A stretch of DNA of 64,000 nt from Phytomonospora endophytica (GCF_014202425.1 NZ_JACHGT010000010.1:239981-303980); one strand, 5' to 3'. Shown: positions 34,641 to 43,536, numbered from the stretch's first letter. The notes: a model not told the origin generated them from the letters alone. Program-made: numbers and translations.

Positions 34641-34661
34641 TTTGTTGTGCCCAGCAACATA
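34641..34661. promoter_or_regulatory. ROK-type operator 1 over the xylF -10
   Basis: TTTGTTG, 7 bases, CAACATA: inverted arms with 6 of 7 positions matched. It covers the predicted -10 of the xylF promoter. ROK regulators typically bind such A/T-ended GTT/AAC arms. Confidence 0.6.
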
Positions 34662-34685
34662 TAAGCGCGGTGACGGAGCGCACAA
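34656..34685 (-). promoter_or_regulatory. Promoter of the xylF operon
   Basis: On the minus strand TTGTGC (34685-34680), an 18-base spacer and TATGTT (34661-34656) precede the xylF gene by about 130 bases. Confidence 0.5.
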
Positions 34686-34703
34686 GGGTGCGTGGCGGGT
34701 GGG

Positions 34704-34724
34704 TTTGTTGGGAGCGGTAACAAT
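34704..34724. promoter_or_regulatory. ROK-type operator 2 upstream of the xylF -35
   Basis: TTTGTTG, 7 bases, TAACAAT: the same geometry as operator 1, with a 5-base TTGTT/AACAA core. The centres of the two sites are 63 bases apart, six helical turns, which suits looping between repressor dimers. Confidence 0.55.
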
Positions 34725-35188
34725 TCGGTAACGCAACGGGAATCCGGGGTCGCGCACGGTGGAGGCGAGGTCGGCGCGGCCCGCCCCGTCACGGACCTCC
34801 GGACGTCCATACCGCCAACGGCCCCGACCGATCCCCACCGGCCCTCTCCGCCTTCCCCGAAGCCTTCCGCAATCGCCTAGAATGAACCCTCACCCCGTGC
34901 CGAATGGTTCATCCCCACGGACGACGAAGCCCCCGGGAAATGCCATGAGGAATTCTCGGCACGCGCTTCTTCCCGCGCGGTCCGGCGCATGGTCCGCCCG
35001 CCTTTCGAAAACGCGATGTTCGGCGTGCGTACCCATTCCCGCCGACGCCTGTTCACCCGCCCGACAACGGGGTCGACGGCCCGCCCACGCTGGCCCGATC
35101 GCCTGCGCAGCGCGGGAAACCCACCCGAACCGCACTGTTAATGTGGCGGCACCGACGACCTTGACGACCTTGACGAGGAGACCGATAC
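34725..35188. other. Gene-free region upstream of galU
   Basis: No convincing gene is seen here. Open frames on both strands are Arg/Pro-rich and lack ribosome sites. A TAGAAT -10-like box lies at 34879. Just before galU there is a short direct repeat (CGACCTTGA twice at about 35155-35175) and a TAATGT box at 35139 that may belong to the galU promoter. Confidence 0.4.
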
Positions 35189-36067
35189 GTGATTCGCAAA
35201 GCAGTGATACCGGTGGCAGGACTCGGCACGCGACTGTTGCCCCTCACCAAAGCGCTGCCGAAGGAGATGCTCCCGGTCGGTGACAAACCCGTCCTGGAAC
35301 ACACGATCCGCGAACTCGCCGACTCCGGAATCACCGACATCACCATCGTCACGTCTTCCCGGAAGTCGGCGATCCAGAGCCACTTCGCCCCCGACCCCGA
35401 ACTTGAGCGGCAACTCGAAGAGGCCGGTAAGGAAGAGGTCGCCGAGGCCATCCGCGAGGTCTCCACCCTCGCCCGCATCACCTACGTCTACCAGGACGGC
35501 CCCTACGGCAACGGCACCCCGATCCTCAACGCCGCCCGCATCGTCGGCGACGAACCGTTCATGGTCCTGTGGGGCGACGACGTCTTCGTCGCCGACGTCC
35601 CCCGCGCACAGCAGCTCAAAGAGAGCTACGAGCGCGTCAACGCGCCCGTCCTCGCCCTCATGCCCGTCGCCCCCGAAGACGCCTCCCGCTACGGCGTCCC
35701 GGTCGTCGAGGAGACCCTCGACGGCGGTCTCATGCGCGTCTCCGGCCTCATCGAGAAGCCGCCGGCGGACAAGGTCCCCTCGCACTTCGCGGCCATCGGC
35801 GGCTACGTCATGACCCCCGCCATCGTCGACGAACTCGAACGCCTCACCAAGGAGTGGTACACCCACCGCCAAGGCGAGATCTACCTCGCCGACGCGCTCA
35901 ACGCCTACGCCGCCGAGAACCCCGTCTACGGCCAGGTCATCAACGGCACCTGGTACGACACCGGCACGCCCCTCAACTACCTGCTCGCCCAGTTCGCCGC
36001 GGCCCTCGCCCATCCGGTCTACGGCCCGGAGATGCGCAAGCTCGCCCTCGGCGACACCCCGGCATGA
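35189..36067 (+). CDS. galU: UTP-glucose-1-phosphate uridylyltransferase
   Basis: Cytoplasmic nucleotidyltransferase that makes UDP-glucose from UTP and glucose 1-phosphate for wall polymers and trehalose. It has 292 aa, the normal bacterial GalU length. The nucleotide-binding start AGLGTRLLPLTKALPKEMLP, the metal-site WGDDVF, and GLIEKPP with the catalytic Lys are all present. GTG 35189 follows GAGGAG. It stands alone after a gene-free region of more than 450 bases, with a bulged hairpin after the stop. Confidence 0.95.
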   Translation: MIRKAVIPVAGLGTRLLPLTKALPKEMLPVGDKPVLEHTIRELADSGITDITIVTSSRKSAIQSHFAPDPELERQLEEAGKEEVAEAIREVSTLARITYVYQDGPYGNGTPILNAARIVGDEPFMVLWGDDVFVADVPRAQQLKESYERVNAPVLALMPVAPEDASRYGVPVVEETLDGGLMRVSGLIEKPPADKVPSHFAAIGGYVMTPAIVDELERLTKEWYTHRQGEIYLADALNAYAAENPVYGQVINGTWYDTGTPLNYLLAQFAAALAHPVYGPEMRKLALGDTPA

Positions 36068-36080
36068 CGCGCACGCTCCA

Positions 36081-36114
36081 CCGGCCCCGGCGGTAGCCTT
36101 CCACCGGGGGCCGG
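36081..36114 (+). terminator. Possible terminator of galU
   Basis: CCGGCCCCGG (36081-36090) pairs with CCGGGGGCCGG (36104-36114) with one bulged base. The loop contains TAGCCT, a possible -10 box for the next gene. Confidence 0.4.
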
Positions 36115-36129
36115 CGGAGCGGGGGCGAC

Positions 36130-36852
36130 ATGGATCCGGAAGCGGTCACGGCGCGCACACCGCGCCCGCTCACCCGCGCGATGCTCGCCCAATCCTGGCG
36201 CGACGCGGCCTTCCTGCACTGGGAGATCGACCCCGAAGCGGTCGGCCCGCTGTTGCCTCCCGGCGTCACCGTCGACCTCTTCGGCGGCGTCGCCCACGTC
36301 GGGCTCATCGCCTTCCGCATGGTGCGAACGCGCCTGTTCGGCTCACCGCCCGTCCCGTGGCTCGGGACCTTCTGCGAGACCAACGTCCGCCTGTACAGCG
36401 TCGACGCGCATGGACGCAGGGCGGTCGTGTTCCGCTGGATGGCCGCCGAAAGGCTCCTGCCCGCACTCATCGGACGGGCCGCGCTCGGGCTGCCCTACCG
36501 CTGGTCGCGCATGACTCTCGATCGCGACGGCAAGCGCTTCACCTACACCTGCGCGACACCGGCGAGCCGCGTCCTCGTCGAAGCCGGAGCGCCGATCGAG
36601 CGACCGTCCCCTCTGGAGCTCTACCTCACCTCCCGCTGGGGCCTGCACACCCGGGCTTTCGGGCGCACCCTCCACCTCGCCAACGAACACGAGCCCTGGC
36701 CGCTGCACACCGCCGAGCTCCTCCACTGCGACGACCGGCTCCTCGCCGCCGCCGGGATCCCCGGCATCGTGGACCGGCCGCCCGACAGCGTCCTGTACTC
36801 GCCGGGCGTCCACGCGCGTTTCGGGCCGGCGCGCACACCCCTCCACCCGTGA
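36130..36852 (+). CDS. DUF2071 (YqjF-like) protein
   Basis: A 240-aa cytoplasmic protein of the DUF2071/YqjF family, a beta-barrel related to acetoacetate decarboxylase-like folds. Typical stretches are LAQSWRDAAFLHWEIDPEAVGPLLPPGVTVDLFGGVAHVGLIAFRM in pieces, the NVRLYSVDAHGRRAVVFRW strand, and the C-terminal HTAELLHCDDRLLAAAGIP. There is no known reaction for the family. ATG 36130 has a GGGGGCG stretch ahead of it, and a TAGCCT box lies at 36094. It stands between galU and a small gene in the same direction. Confidence 0.82.
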   Translation: MDPEAVTARTPRPLTRAMLAQSWRDAAFLHWEIDPEAVGPLLPPGVTVDLFGGVAHVGLIAFRMVRTRLFGSPPVPWLGTFCETNVRLYSVDAHGRRAVVFRWMAAERLLPALIGRAALGLPYRWSRMTLDRDGKRFTYTCATPASRVLVEAGAPIERPSPLELYLTSRWGLHTRAFGRTLHLANEHEPWPLHTAELLHCDDRLLAAAGIPGIVDRPPDSVLYSPGVHARFGPARTPLHP

Positions 36853-36910
36853 TCCCGGCCCTGTCCGAATGCCGACCGGACCGGCGGCCGGGAGCTGGTA
36901 GTCGTTGACG

Positions 36911-37126
36911 ATGTCGAATCGAATGCGCACGAAGGACGGCCACACCGTCGGCGAAGGCGACCACGTGTGGGCGGTCAACGGAACCGGGCCCTACCTGATC
37001 GCCGACGCCGGCCACGCGGGCGGCCTGGTCTACCTCCAGCTGATCGGCAGCGACACCGACGGCCTGTTCTTCGCGCCCGGCGACCTGGCGTTCTACATCT
37101 GCAAGAACCGGCCCGCCGGTTACTGA
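36911..37126 (+). CDS. Small protein of unknown function
   Basis: Not recognised. From ATG 36911 the product is 71 aa: MSNRMRTKDGHTVGEGDHVW, then a compact beta-like domain (GPYLIADAGHAGGLVYLQLI, LFFAPGDLAFYICKNRPAGY). It is hydrophilic, with one Cys and no signal peptide. A TTG at 36905 sits better relative to GGGAG at 36889 and would add two residues. The codon pattern is that of a real gene. It overlaps the end of the convergent secreted repeat protein by 7 bases. Confidence 0.55.
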   Translation: MSNRMRTKDGHTVGEGDHVWAVNGTGPYLIADAGHAGGLVYLQLIGSDTDGLFFAPGDLAFYICKNRPAGY

Positions 37127-38235
37127 CCCGGCGTGTACGCCACGAAGAGCTCGCGGCCCGGTGTCTCCGATCGGCCGCCGGTCCAGATCCGGGTCGTGCC
37201 CGGGACGAGCGACACGGCCTGGATCGTGGCGTAACCGTCGGGCACGGGCCCGGGCTCGATCACGGCGGTCTCACCGTCGAAGCGCAGCACCAGCGACGAT
37301 CCACGTGTGTAACCGGTCATGAGGAGCCCGCCGCGACCGTCGGGAACCATGCCGTACCACCAGCTGGTGTCCTCGGGCGTCTTCACCGGTGTCCACACAT
37401 CGCCGTCGAGACGCAACAGCAACGGTTTCGCCTCGACCGGCCCGCCCAGAGAGGTGAACCCGCCGGCGTAGACGACGCCCTCGACGACGGTGGTCGCGGT
37501 CAGGTTGCCGTCTTCCTGGCCTGGCACGTCCTGCACCGACCAGGCAGTCCCGTCGAAGTGCAGCACGAGTGGCCGCGCGGCCCCGGCGGTGTAGGCGGTA
37601 CCCACCGCCCAGGCCTCGTCGGCCGCGACGACGTCGATGTCGCTGAGGCTGAAGGCGGTCACGTCGTCGGGCACATCCGGCTCCACGAGGGTCCATTCGG
37701 TGCCGTCCCAGCGTTCGAGGAAGGCGACACCGTCGGGGATGCCGACCGCGCCGGTGTTGCCCACGGCCCAGGCGTTGGAGCCGTCGAGGGCGTCGACCGC
37801 CGTCAGCCACGGACGCCGGTCGCCCGCGTCGGGCAGCGGCGTGCGGGCCGCCGACCAGGCCGAGCCGTCCCACGCGGCGGCGTGCGCGCCGGGCTTGACC
37901 CCGCCGCCGACCGCCCACGCCGCGGACGGGCCGGTGAACGACACGTCCGACAGCCACGCCATCTCGGTGACCGGCGTCGGCGTCCACGTCGTGCCGTCCC
38001 AATGGGTCGCGACGGCACCCTCGGCGTCTCGCCCAACGGCCCAGACACTGTCCGGGGCGAGCGCGGCCAGTGAGTTCAGCGACGGCCGGGCGGTGGTGAT
38101 CGGCGGGTCGACGAAGGTCCAGGTCAGCGACTCGGCACCGGTCCACGCCACGGACACGGCGAGGGAGGCGGCGAGGAGGACGGCGAGGGGGAGGCGGCTC
38201 TTCAGGCGATGGGAGCCTGCTGTGGATCGGGGCAT
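37120..38235 (-). CDS. Secreted beta-propeller-like repeat protein
   Basis: A 371-aa exported protein with a Sec signal peptide (basic RLKSR, then LPLAVLLAASLAVSVAWTGA). About six to seven repeats of 45-50 residues follow, each with a WAVG-type strand: DSVWAVGRDAEG, SAAWAVGGGVKPG, SNAWAVGNTGAVG, DEAWAVGTAYTAG, then VVYAGGFTSLGG and GGLLMTGYTRG. Each is followed by a WDGT-W strand. This is the pattern of a secreted beta-propeller without catalytic residues that I recognise; adhesion or ligand binding is a guess. ATG 38235 lies 6 bases after TACATT, a leaderless promoter. Confidence 0.75.
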   Translation of the reverse strand: MPRSTAGSHRLKSRLPLAVLLAASLAVSVAWTGAESLTWTFVDPPITTARPSLNSLAALAPDSVWAVGRDAEGAVATHWDGTTWTPTPVTEMAWLSDVSFTGPSAAWAVGGGVKPGAHAAAWDGSAWSAARTPLPDAGDRRPWLTAVDALDGSNAWAVGNTGAVGIPDGVAFLERWDGTEWTLVEPDVPDDVTAFSLSDIDVVAADEAWAVGTAYTAGAARPLVLHFDGTAWSVQDVPGQEDGNLTATTVVEGVVYAGGFTSLGGPVEAKPLLLRLDGDVWTPVKTPEDTSWWYGMVPDGRGGLLMTGYTRGSSLVLRFDGETAVIEPGPVPDGYATIQAVSLVPGTTRIWTGGRSETPGRELFVAYTPGQ

Positions 38236-38247
38236 GTCGGGAATGTA
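38236..38247 (-). promoter_or_regulatory. Leaderless promoter of the propeller gene
   Basis: TACATT (38247-38242, minus strand) lies 6 bases before ATG 38235, and no ribosome site is present. Confidence 0.55.
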
Positions 38248-38701
38248 CCGGGCGCGTGGGTCATTTTTCGGTGGCTTCGGCGCGGACGGTGCGACGGGCG
38301 GGGCCGGAGCACCGCCCGTCAGGCGTCAGCCGACCGTGATGGACTCACGCACCTTCGGCCTGGCCGGTAGCGGCGCCTGGGGAGACGTCAGCTCGCGCTA
38401 GGCGCCAGCCGGGTACGGGAATGCAGTGCCCCGACCGCGACCAGATCCCGTTCGCCGCCTGTTCTGACGACCACCGCCATGGTCCCGATCCTCAGTGGCC
38501 ACTCCAACACGGCGACTCAGGCGACGTCACCCGGAAACCGCCGGCGCCACGCCGAACGGCCCCCTCCCACCGGAACCGCCCGCGCTGCCCCCGGGCGGGT
38601 GCCATGATGGCCGCACCCGGGCCACGGTTCAACCAGGCCGCTGCGGGGCATTCCAACGGGTACCGAACCATCCGGTGACACCCGGCGCGGCAGGAGAGAA
38701 C
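38248..38701. other. Gene-free stretch
   Basis: These 454 bases between two divergently placed genes hold only Pro/Arg-rich short frames without ribosome sites. I see no repeat, RNA structure or operator beyond the AGGAGAG ribosome site of the next gene at its right end. Confidence 0.4.
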
Positions 38702-39346
38702 ATGACCACGGTGAGCCACCAGCGACCCGACCACATGGCCTTCACCCTCGCCGAACGCGGCGAACTCGCCGACCTGCTCGACGGGCTCCCGGCGCAACGG
38801 TGGGACGAGCCGTCACTGTGCGAGGGCTGGAGCGTGCGCGATGTGGTGGCCCACATGCTCGCCAGGGACGAACTCGACCCCGAGAGCCTCCTGCGCCGCT
38901 TCGTGCGAGGCCGCTTCACCCTCGACGGCGCGAACCAGGCCGGAGTCGACGACTACCGCGACTACCCGCCGGCGTTGCTGGCCGAGCTCTTCCGCGAGCG
39001 TCTCGAACCACGCGGCCTCGCCGCCGCGCTCGGCGGCCGGATCGCGTTCATCGAGACCTTCGTCCACCACCAGGACATCCGCCGGGGCCTGGGCGAACCA
39101 CGCGACATCCCGCCGCCCCGGATCCGCAGCGCCCTGCGCCTGTCCACCGCCTTCAGCCCGCCGGGCGCGACACGCCACACGCGCGGCCTGCGTTTGGACG
39201 CCGTCGACGTGCGCATGGCGGCCGGCAGCGGTCCCGAGGTCGCCGGTCCCGGTGAGGCACTGGTCATGGTGATCTCCGGGCGCGGTCAGGCGCTGGAGGA
39301 TCTGAGCGGCCCGGGCGTGGAGATACTCGCCGAACGTCTCGGCTGA
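38702..39346 (+). CDS. DinB-type maleylpyruvate-isomerase-domain protein
   Basis: A 214-aa protein of the TIGR03083/mycothiol-dependent maleylpyruvate isomerase N-terminal group. The helical DinB-like bundle carries FTLAERGELADLLDGLPAQRWDEPSLCEGW, then SVRDVVAHML, and a second conserved His in IETFVHHQDIRRGLGEPRDI. The His in VAHML and the HHQD pair form the likely metal site. This group is restricted largely to mycothiol-making actinomycetes and may perform thiol-dependent reactions; most members have no known substrate. ATG 38702 has AGGAGAG. It converges on the BTAD regulator gene. Confidence 0.82.
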   Translation: MTTVSHQRPDHMAFTLAERGELADLLDGLPAQRWDEPSLCEGWSVRDVVAHMLARDELDPESLLRRFVRGRFTLDGANQAGVDDYRDYPPALLAELFRERLEPRGLAAALGGRIAFIETFVHHQDIRRGLGEPRDIPPPRIRSALRLSTAFSPPGATRHTRGLRLDAVDVRMAAGSGPEVAGPGEALVMVISGRGQALEDLSGPGVEILAERLG

Positions 39347-39356
39347 CACCGGTTCC

Positions 39357-42300
39357 TCACCTCCGCGCGGCCTCGGCGAGCACGGCCGCGGCCCGCTCGT
39401 AGTGCGCCGCGGCCTCCTCGGGCCGTTCCATCGCCAAGGCCAAGTCGCCCAGATGCGAGGCCACCGGCCCGAACACCACCGCGCCGCTGCCCGCCCCGGC
39501 CAGCTCGCCCGCCGCGGGCAGCAGCGCGGAGTAGACCCGCCGCATGCGCGGCAGGTCATCAAGACCGCGCGCGACGCGTCCTTCCAGGCACAGCCGGACT
39601 TCCAGCAGGAGGTCATGTGGTGACGGCGGAATCGCCGCGGCGGCGGTCCGCGCCTCGCCGGTCCTCCCCGCGTCGAGCAGCGCCAGCGGCCGGCACCAGG
39701 GCCCGTACTGACCCCAGTCGTCGCGCTCTTCGACGGCCTCACCATGCCGGAGACGCAACCCGAGCAGCGCAAGGGGCAGCAACCCGTCGTCCATACCGGG
39801 CATCCCGGCCGTCGCCAGCCGCACGGCCGCGCGCCGGTAGGCGGCTTCGGCGGCGCCCGCGTCGGCGGTGAGGGACAGGCGCGTCGCCCCGTACCAGTCG
39901 GTGAAGATCCCGACGAGCGGCAGCCCTTGCCCGACGGCGATCGCGGTGACGGCGTCGGAGTGCGCGTCGGCGGTGGCGAAGTCGGCGAGCGCGGCGGCGG
40001 CCTGGATGCCGATGAGGTGCCCGAGGACGGCGAAGGCCGGGTCGCCGATGGCCACGAGCCGCTCGGCGATCCTCGCCCGCACGGGGGCCAGCCCGGCGCG
40101 GCCGAAGGAGTGCATGAAACGCGCGTTGAGCGCGACGGCCAGCGCCTCGGGGGTCTCGGCGAGTTCTTCGGCCTCCTGTGCCGCGGTGTCACCGCGTGGG
40201 CCGGTGGTGCCGCGCAGTTCGAGCGCGATCGTGCTCAGCAGGCGGCTGCGGAGGTCTCGACCTGCCGCGGGCAGCGCGGTGAGGGTGCGTTCGGCCGCGG
40301 CGACGACCCGCGCCGACAGGGCCTCGTCGTCGTTGCGGGTCCACAGCGCGGGGACGGCGAAGGCGGTGATCACCTCGGCGGTCTGGAGCGGGTCGCCGAG
40401 CGACTCGGCGTTGCCGATGGCGGCGGAACGCTGGCGCCGCGAGCCGTCGAGGTCGCCGGTGATGGCCAGCGCTCGGACTAGGCCCATGCGCGCGTCAAGG
40501 CGGACCCGGGGATCGTCGACGCCCGCGCGGTCCTGCGCGTCGAGCACGTCGTGCCACAGCCGCGCGGCCTCGTGCGGGGCGAAGCGCCGGTCGGCGCGTT
40601 CGGCGGCGATCGCGGCGTGATGCGCGGCCTTCAGCGCCGCATCTCGACCGTCGGCGCGCAGGTAGTGGTGGGCGAGCCGCTCGGCGTCATCGGGGCGCGA
40701 TTCGGCGAGGGCGGCGGCCGCCGTGGCGTGCCAGCGCGCCCGGCGTGGCGCCGAGACGTCCTGGTAGACGGTGTCGCGGACGAGCGCGTGCGCGAAACGC
40801 AGGCGAGCCGCCGTCGGGGCCTCCAGCAGCCCGGCCTCCAGGGCCTCGTCGACGGCGTCGAGGACCTCGTCACCGGCCAAGGCCGTGATGAGGTCGATGT
40901 CGACGTCCTCGCCGAGGACCGCGGCCTGCCGCAGCACCGTCACCGTCGCCGGAGCCAGGGCCGTCAGCCGATGCCGGACGACCTCGCCGACGCCGGGCGG
41001 CACCGCACTCAGCGCCGACTCGCCGTCGGTGTCGAGGAGCCGTACCAGTTCCTTGACGTAGAAGGGATTGCCGCCGCTGCGGGCATGGATCGTATTCGCC
41101 GAGGCCCCGAGATCGCGTCCGGCGAGTGTGGCGCCGAGCTCGGCGACGGCGGGTTCGGTGAGCCCGGACAGGTAGACCCGGACCGGCTCCAGCCGCGCCG
41201 TCCGGGCCAGCAGACCGGTCAGCGGCGCCAGTCCGGTGGGGCGGTGCGTGCCGAGGACCAGCACCGGCCCCGCCGGGGGAGTGCCGAGGACGCCCGCGAG
41301 CAGTTCGAGGGTGGACTCCCCGGCGAACTGGAGGTCGTCGAACACCAGCAGCAGAGGCGCTCTCCGCGAGACCTCCGAGAGGTAGTCCGACAGGGCCGCG
41401 ATCACCGCGAAGGGCGTCTCACCGGTCAGCTCGGGCGCACCGGGAAGGCAGCGCCTCTCCAGTCGCCGCAGGATCCGGGTCCACGCCCACGCCGGCGGCA
41501 CGCCGTCGTGCTCCGGACTCGGCCCCCAGGCCGTCGTCCAGCCGCGGGAGGCCAGCTCGGCGGAGAAGCGCTGGGCCAGTGCGGTCTTGCCCGCACCGGC
41601 GTCACCGGCGATGTAGGCGGGAACCGGGCCCTTCCCGGCGGCGGCCCGGTCGGCGGCGATGTGCAGGCGGGCCAGTTCGGCGTCGCGGCCCACCAGCAGC
41701 GGCAGTTCGTGCGCGGCGACCGGCACCGGCGTCGCGATCGGCGGCTCCAGCTCGGCGTCCTGGGCGAGGATCCGCGACTCCAGCCGCCGCAGCCCCGGGC
41801 CGGGGTCGACGCCGAGCTCGCCGGTCAGGACCGACCTGGCCCGCCGCAGCGTGTCGAGCGCGTCGCCCTGCCGTCCGCTGCGGTACAGCGCCAGGGCCAG
41901 CAGCCGCCAGGCGTCCTCGCGCCACGGGTGGGCGGTGATGTGCGCGTCGAGTCCGGGGACGGCCTCGGCGGCCGCGCCGAGCGCGAGCGCGGCCTCGGCG
42001 CGCCGTTCGATCGCCAGGAGCCGCAGCTCGTCGAGCCGCCGCGCCTCGGCCAGCGCCCAGGGCTCGTCGGCGACCTCGGCGTAGGCGGGTCCCCGCCACC
42101 AGCTCAGGGCCTCGTCGACGCGTTCGGCGACCTCGGCGGCGCGTCCGGCGGCGAGCATCGTGGCCGCGTCGATCACGACCCGCTCGAAGCGGCGGGCGTC
42201 GACCATCTCGGGTTCGGCGCGCAGGGCGTAGCCACCGGCGGCGGTGACGAGCAGCCGGGCGGGACTGCGGGGCCGGCGGCCGGGTTCGAGGGCCCGGCGC

Positions 42301-42512
42301 AGGGCCGCGACGAAGGTCTGGACCGCGCCGATCGCGCCCTCGGGCGGGTCGTCCCACAGGTCGGCGACGAGCCGCGTGGCGGGCACCGTCCGGCCCCGCG
42401 CGATCAGCAGTCGCGCGAGCACGGCCCGGTGCCGAGGGCCCTTGAGGTCGATGGGGCCGTCGGCGTTCTCGGCGGTGACCGGGCCCAGCACCGCGAACCT
42501 CACCGGCAGCAC
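39357..42512 (-). CDS. Large BTAD/AAA-ATPase/TPR transcription regulator
   Basis: A 1051-aa regulator. Domains are an OmpR/SARP-type winged helix (about 1-98, FAVLGPVTAENADGPIDLKG and GYALRAEP), the BTAD helical domain (about 100-247), an AAA/STAND ATPase (about 270-540, Walker A GDAGAGKT at 303-310, Walker B LLLVFDDLQ), and a long C-terminal TPR-like superhelix (about 640-1051). Such proteins activate target genes after ATP-dependent assembly, as AfsR does. There is no LuxR HTH at the C-terminus. GTG 42512 is taken as start because TAGGCT lies exactly 6 bases upstream; GTG 42518 would fall inside the promoter. Target genes are unknown, and no biosynthetic cluster is adjacent. Confidence 0.88.
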   Translation of the reverse strand: MLPVRFAVLGPVTAENADGPIDLKGPRHRAVLARLLIARGRTVPATRLVADLWDDPPEGAIGAVQTFVAALRRALEPGRRPRSPARLLVTAAGGYALRAEPEMVDARRFERVVIDAATMLAAGRAAEVAERVDEALSWWRGPAYAEVADEPWALAEARRLDELRLLAIERRAEAALALGAAAEAVPGLDAHITAHPWREDAWRLLALALYRSGRQGDALDTLRRARSVLTGELGVDPGPGLRRLESRILAQDAELEPPIATPVPVAAHELPLLVGRDAELARLHIAADRAAAGKGPVPAYIAGDAGAGKTALAQRFSAELASRGWTTAWGPSPEHDGVPPAWAWTRILRRLERRCLPGAPELTGETPFAVIAALSDYLSEVSRRAPLLLVFDDLQFAGESTLELLAGVLGTPPAGPVLVLGTHRPTGLAPLTGLLARTARLEPVRVYLSGLTEPAVAELGATLAGRDLGASANTIHARSGGNPFYVKELVRLLDTDGESALSAVPPGVGEVVRHRLTALAPATVTVLRQAAVLGEDVDIDLITALAGDEVLDAVDEALEAGLLEAPTAARLRFAHALVRDTVYQDVSAPRRARWHATAAAALAESRPDDAERLAHHYLRADGRDAALKAAHHAAIAAERADRRFAPHEAARLWHDVLDAQDRAGVDDPRVRLDARMGLVRALAITGDLDGSRRQRSAAIGNAESLGDPLQTAEVITAFAVPALWTRNDDEALSARVVAAAERTLTALPAAGRDLRSRLLSTIALELRGTTGPRGDTAAQEAEELAETPEALAVALNARFMHSFGRAGLAPVRARIAERLVAIGDPAFAVLGHLIGIQAAAALADFATADAHSDAVTAIAVGQGLPLVGIFTDWYGATRLSLTADAGAAEAAYRRAAVRLATAGMPGMDDGLLPLALLGLRLRHGEAVEERDDWGQYGPWCRPLALLDAGRTGEARTAAAAIPPSPHDLLLEVRLCLEGRVARGLDDLPRMRRVYSALLPAAGELAGAGSGAVVFGPVASHLGDLALAMERPEEAAAHYERAAAVLAEAARR

Positions 42513-42524
42513 CCCCACAGCCTA
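42513..42524 (-). promoter_or_regulatory. Leaderless promoter of the BTAD-AAA regulator
   Basis: TAGGCT (42524-42519, minus strand) followed by 6 bases and GTG 42512. No ribosome site is present. Confidence 0.55.
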
Positions 42525-42613
42525 GTCACGCCGCACTGCCCGAATGCTCAGTCGCCGCTGATTCGCCCGCCGCACGCTCGACCGGAACCACACGACGACT
42601 TGGAGGAACGGGC

Positions 42614-43492
42614 ATGACCCCCACCATCAGCGGATTCGACCACCAGCACATCACCGTCGCCGACGGCGTCGCCCTCAACGTCGCCGTGGGCGGCAGCGGC
42701 AGCCCCATCGTGCTCCTGCACGGTTTCCCGCAGACCCATCTCATGTGGCGCCACGTCGCCGCCGACCTCGCCGCCGACCACACCGTCATCTGCCCCGACC
42801 TGCGCGGCTACGGCGACAGCGACAAGCCCGCCGAGGACGGCCCGGACACCTACTCGAAACGCACGATGGCCACCGACGTGGTCCGCCTCGCCGCCGCGTT
42901 CGGCTTCGACCGCTTCGCGCTCGCCGGGCACGACCGGGGCGCGCTCGTGGCGATCCGCGCGGGTCTCGACCACCCGGGCGTGATCACGCACCTGGCGTCC
43001 CTCGACGTCCTGCCGACCCTCGACATGTGGGACGTCATGCACGGCGCGTCGGCCGCCGTCGGCTTCCACCTGTACCTGATGGCCCAGCCGCCGGGCCTGC
43101 CCGAGCGGATGATCGCGGCGAGCGCCGACGCGTTCTTCGGTCACTTCCTCGACATCTGGACGCGCGATCCCGAGGCGATTCCCGCCGAGGTCCGCGCGGC
43201 CTACCTGGCCGCCTCACGCGGTGCCGTCGACTCGATCGTCGCCGACTACCGTGCCTCGGCCGGCGTCGACGTCGAGCACGACACCGCCGACCGGGAGGCG
43301 GGACACCGGCTGACGATGCCGGTGACGGTCCTCCAGCAGGACTGGGGCTCGGCGCTCGGCTTCGACGCCGCCGGGCTGTGGCACGAGTGGGCCGGCGACC
43401 TCGACCACCGCACCGTTCCCTACGGGCACTTCATGGCCGAGGAGGCCCCGGCCGGGGTGACCGGGGCGCTGCGGGACCTGCTGAAGCGGTAG
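42614..43492 (+). CDS. Alpha/beta hydrolase, dehalogenase/epoxide-hydrolase type
   Basis: A 292-aa alpha/beta hydrolase in the haloacetate dehalogenase branch. LLHGFPQTHLMWRHVA is the oxyanion strand, PDLRGYGDSDKP the next conserved loop, Asp107 in LAGHDRGA the nucleophile, and the His of YGHFMAEEAP the base. Asp rather than Ser as nucleophile fits dehalogenases and epoxide hydrolases. In fluoroacetate dehalogenase (RPA1163) two Arg after the nucleophile bind the carboxylate; here the first is kept (Arg108) but the second is Leu111, so haloacetate is an unlikely substrate. ATG 42614 follows GGAGGAAC. It is divergent from the BTAD regulator. Confidence 0.85.
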   Translation: MTPTISGFDHQHITVADGVALNVAVGGSGSPIVLLHGFPQTHLMWRHVAADLAADHTVICPDLRGYGDSDKPAEDGPDTYSKRTMATDVVRLAAAFGFDRFALAGHDRGALVAIRAGLDHPGVITHLASLDVLPTLDMWDVMHGASAAVGFHLYLMAQPPGLPERMIAASADAFFGHFLDIWTRDPEAIPAEVRAAYLAASRGAVDSIVADYRASAGVDVEHDTADREAGHRLTMPVTVLQQDWGSALGFDAAGLWHEWAGDLDHRTVPYGHFMAEEAPAGVTGALRDLLKR

Positions 43493-43498
43493 AGGGAG

Positions 43499-43528
43499 CG
43501 TGCCGCCCGGTGCGCGCCGGGCGGCACG
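43499..43528. terminator. Bidirectional terminator
   Basis: A perfect 12-bp stem (CGTGCCGCCCGG at 43499-43510 with 43517-43528) with a 6-base loop sits in the 44-base gap between the convergent hydrolase and GH2 genes. Confidence 0.8.
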
Positions 43529-43536
43529 TGGACCGG

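Noticed and set aside
34759..35283. A 174-codon plus-strand frame running into galU
   Set aside because: It reads through the start of galU in another frame, is rich in Pro/Arg/Thr, and has no ribosome site, although a TAGAAT box lies near its ATG at 34882.
42614..43492. Naming the hydrolase a fluoroacetate dehalogenase
   Set aside because: The second carboxylate-binding Arg is replaced by Leu111, so only the family is assigned.
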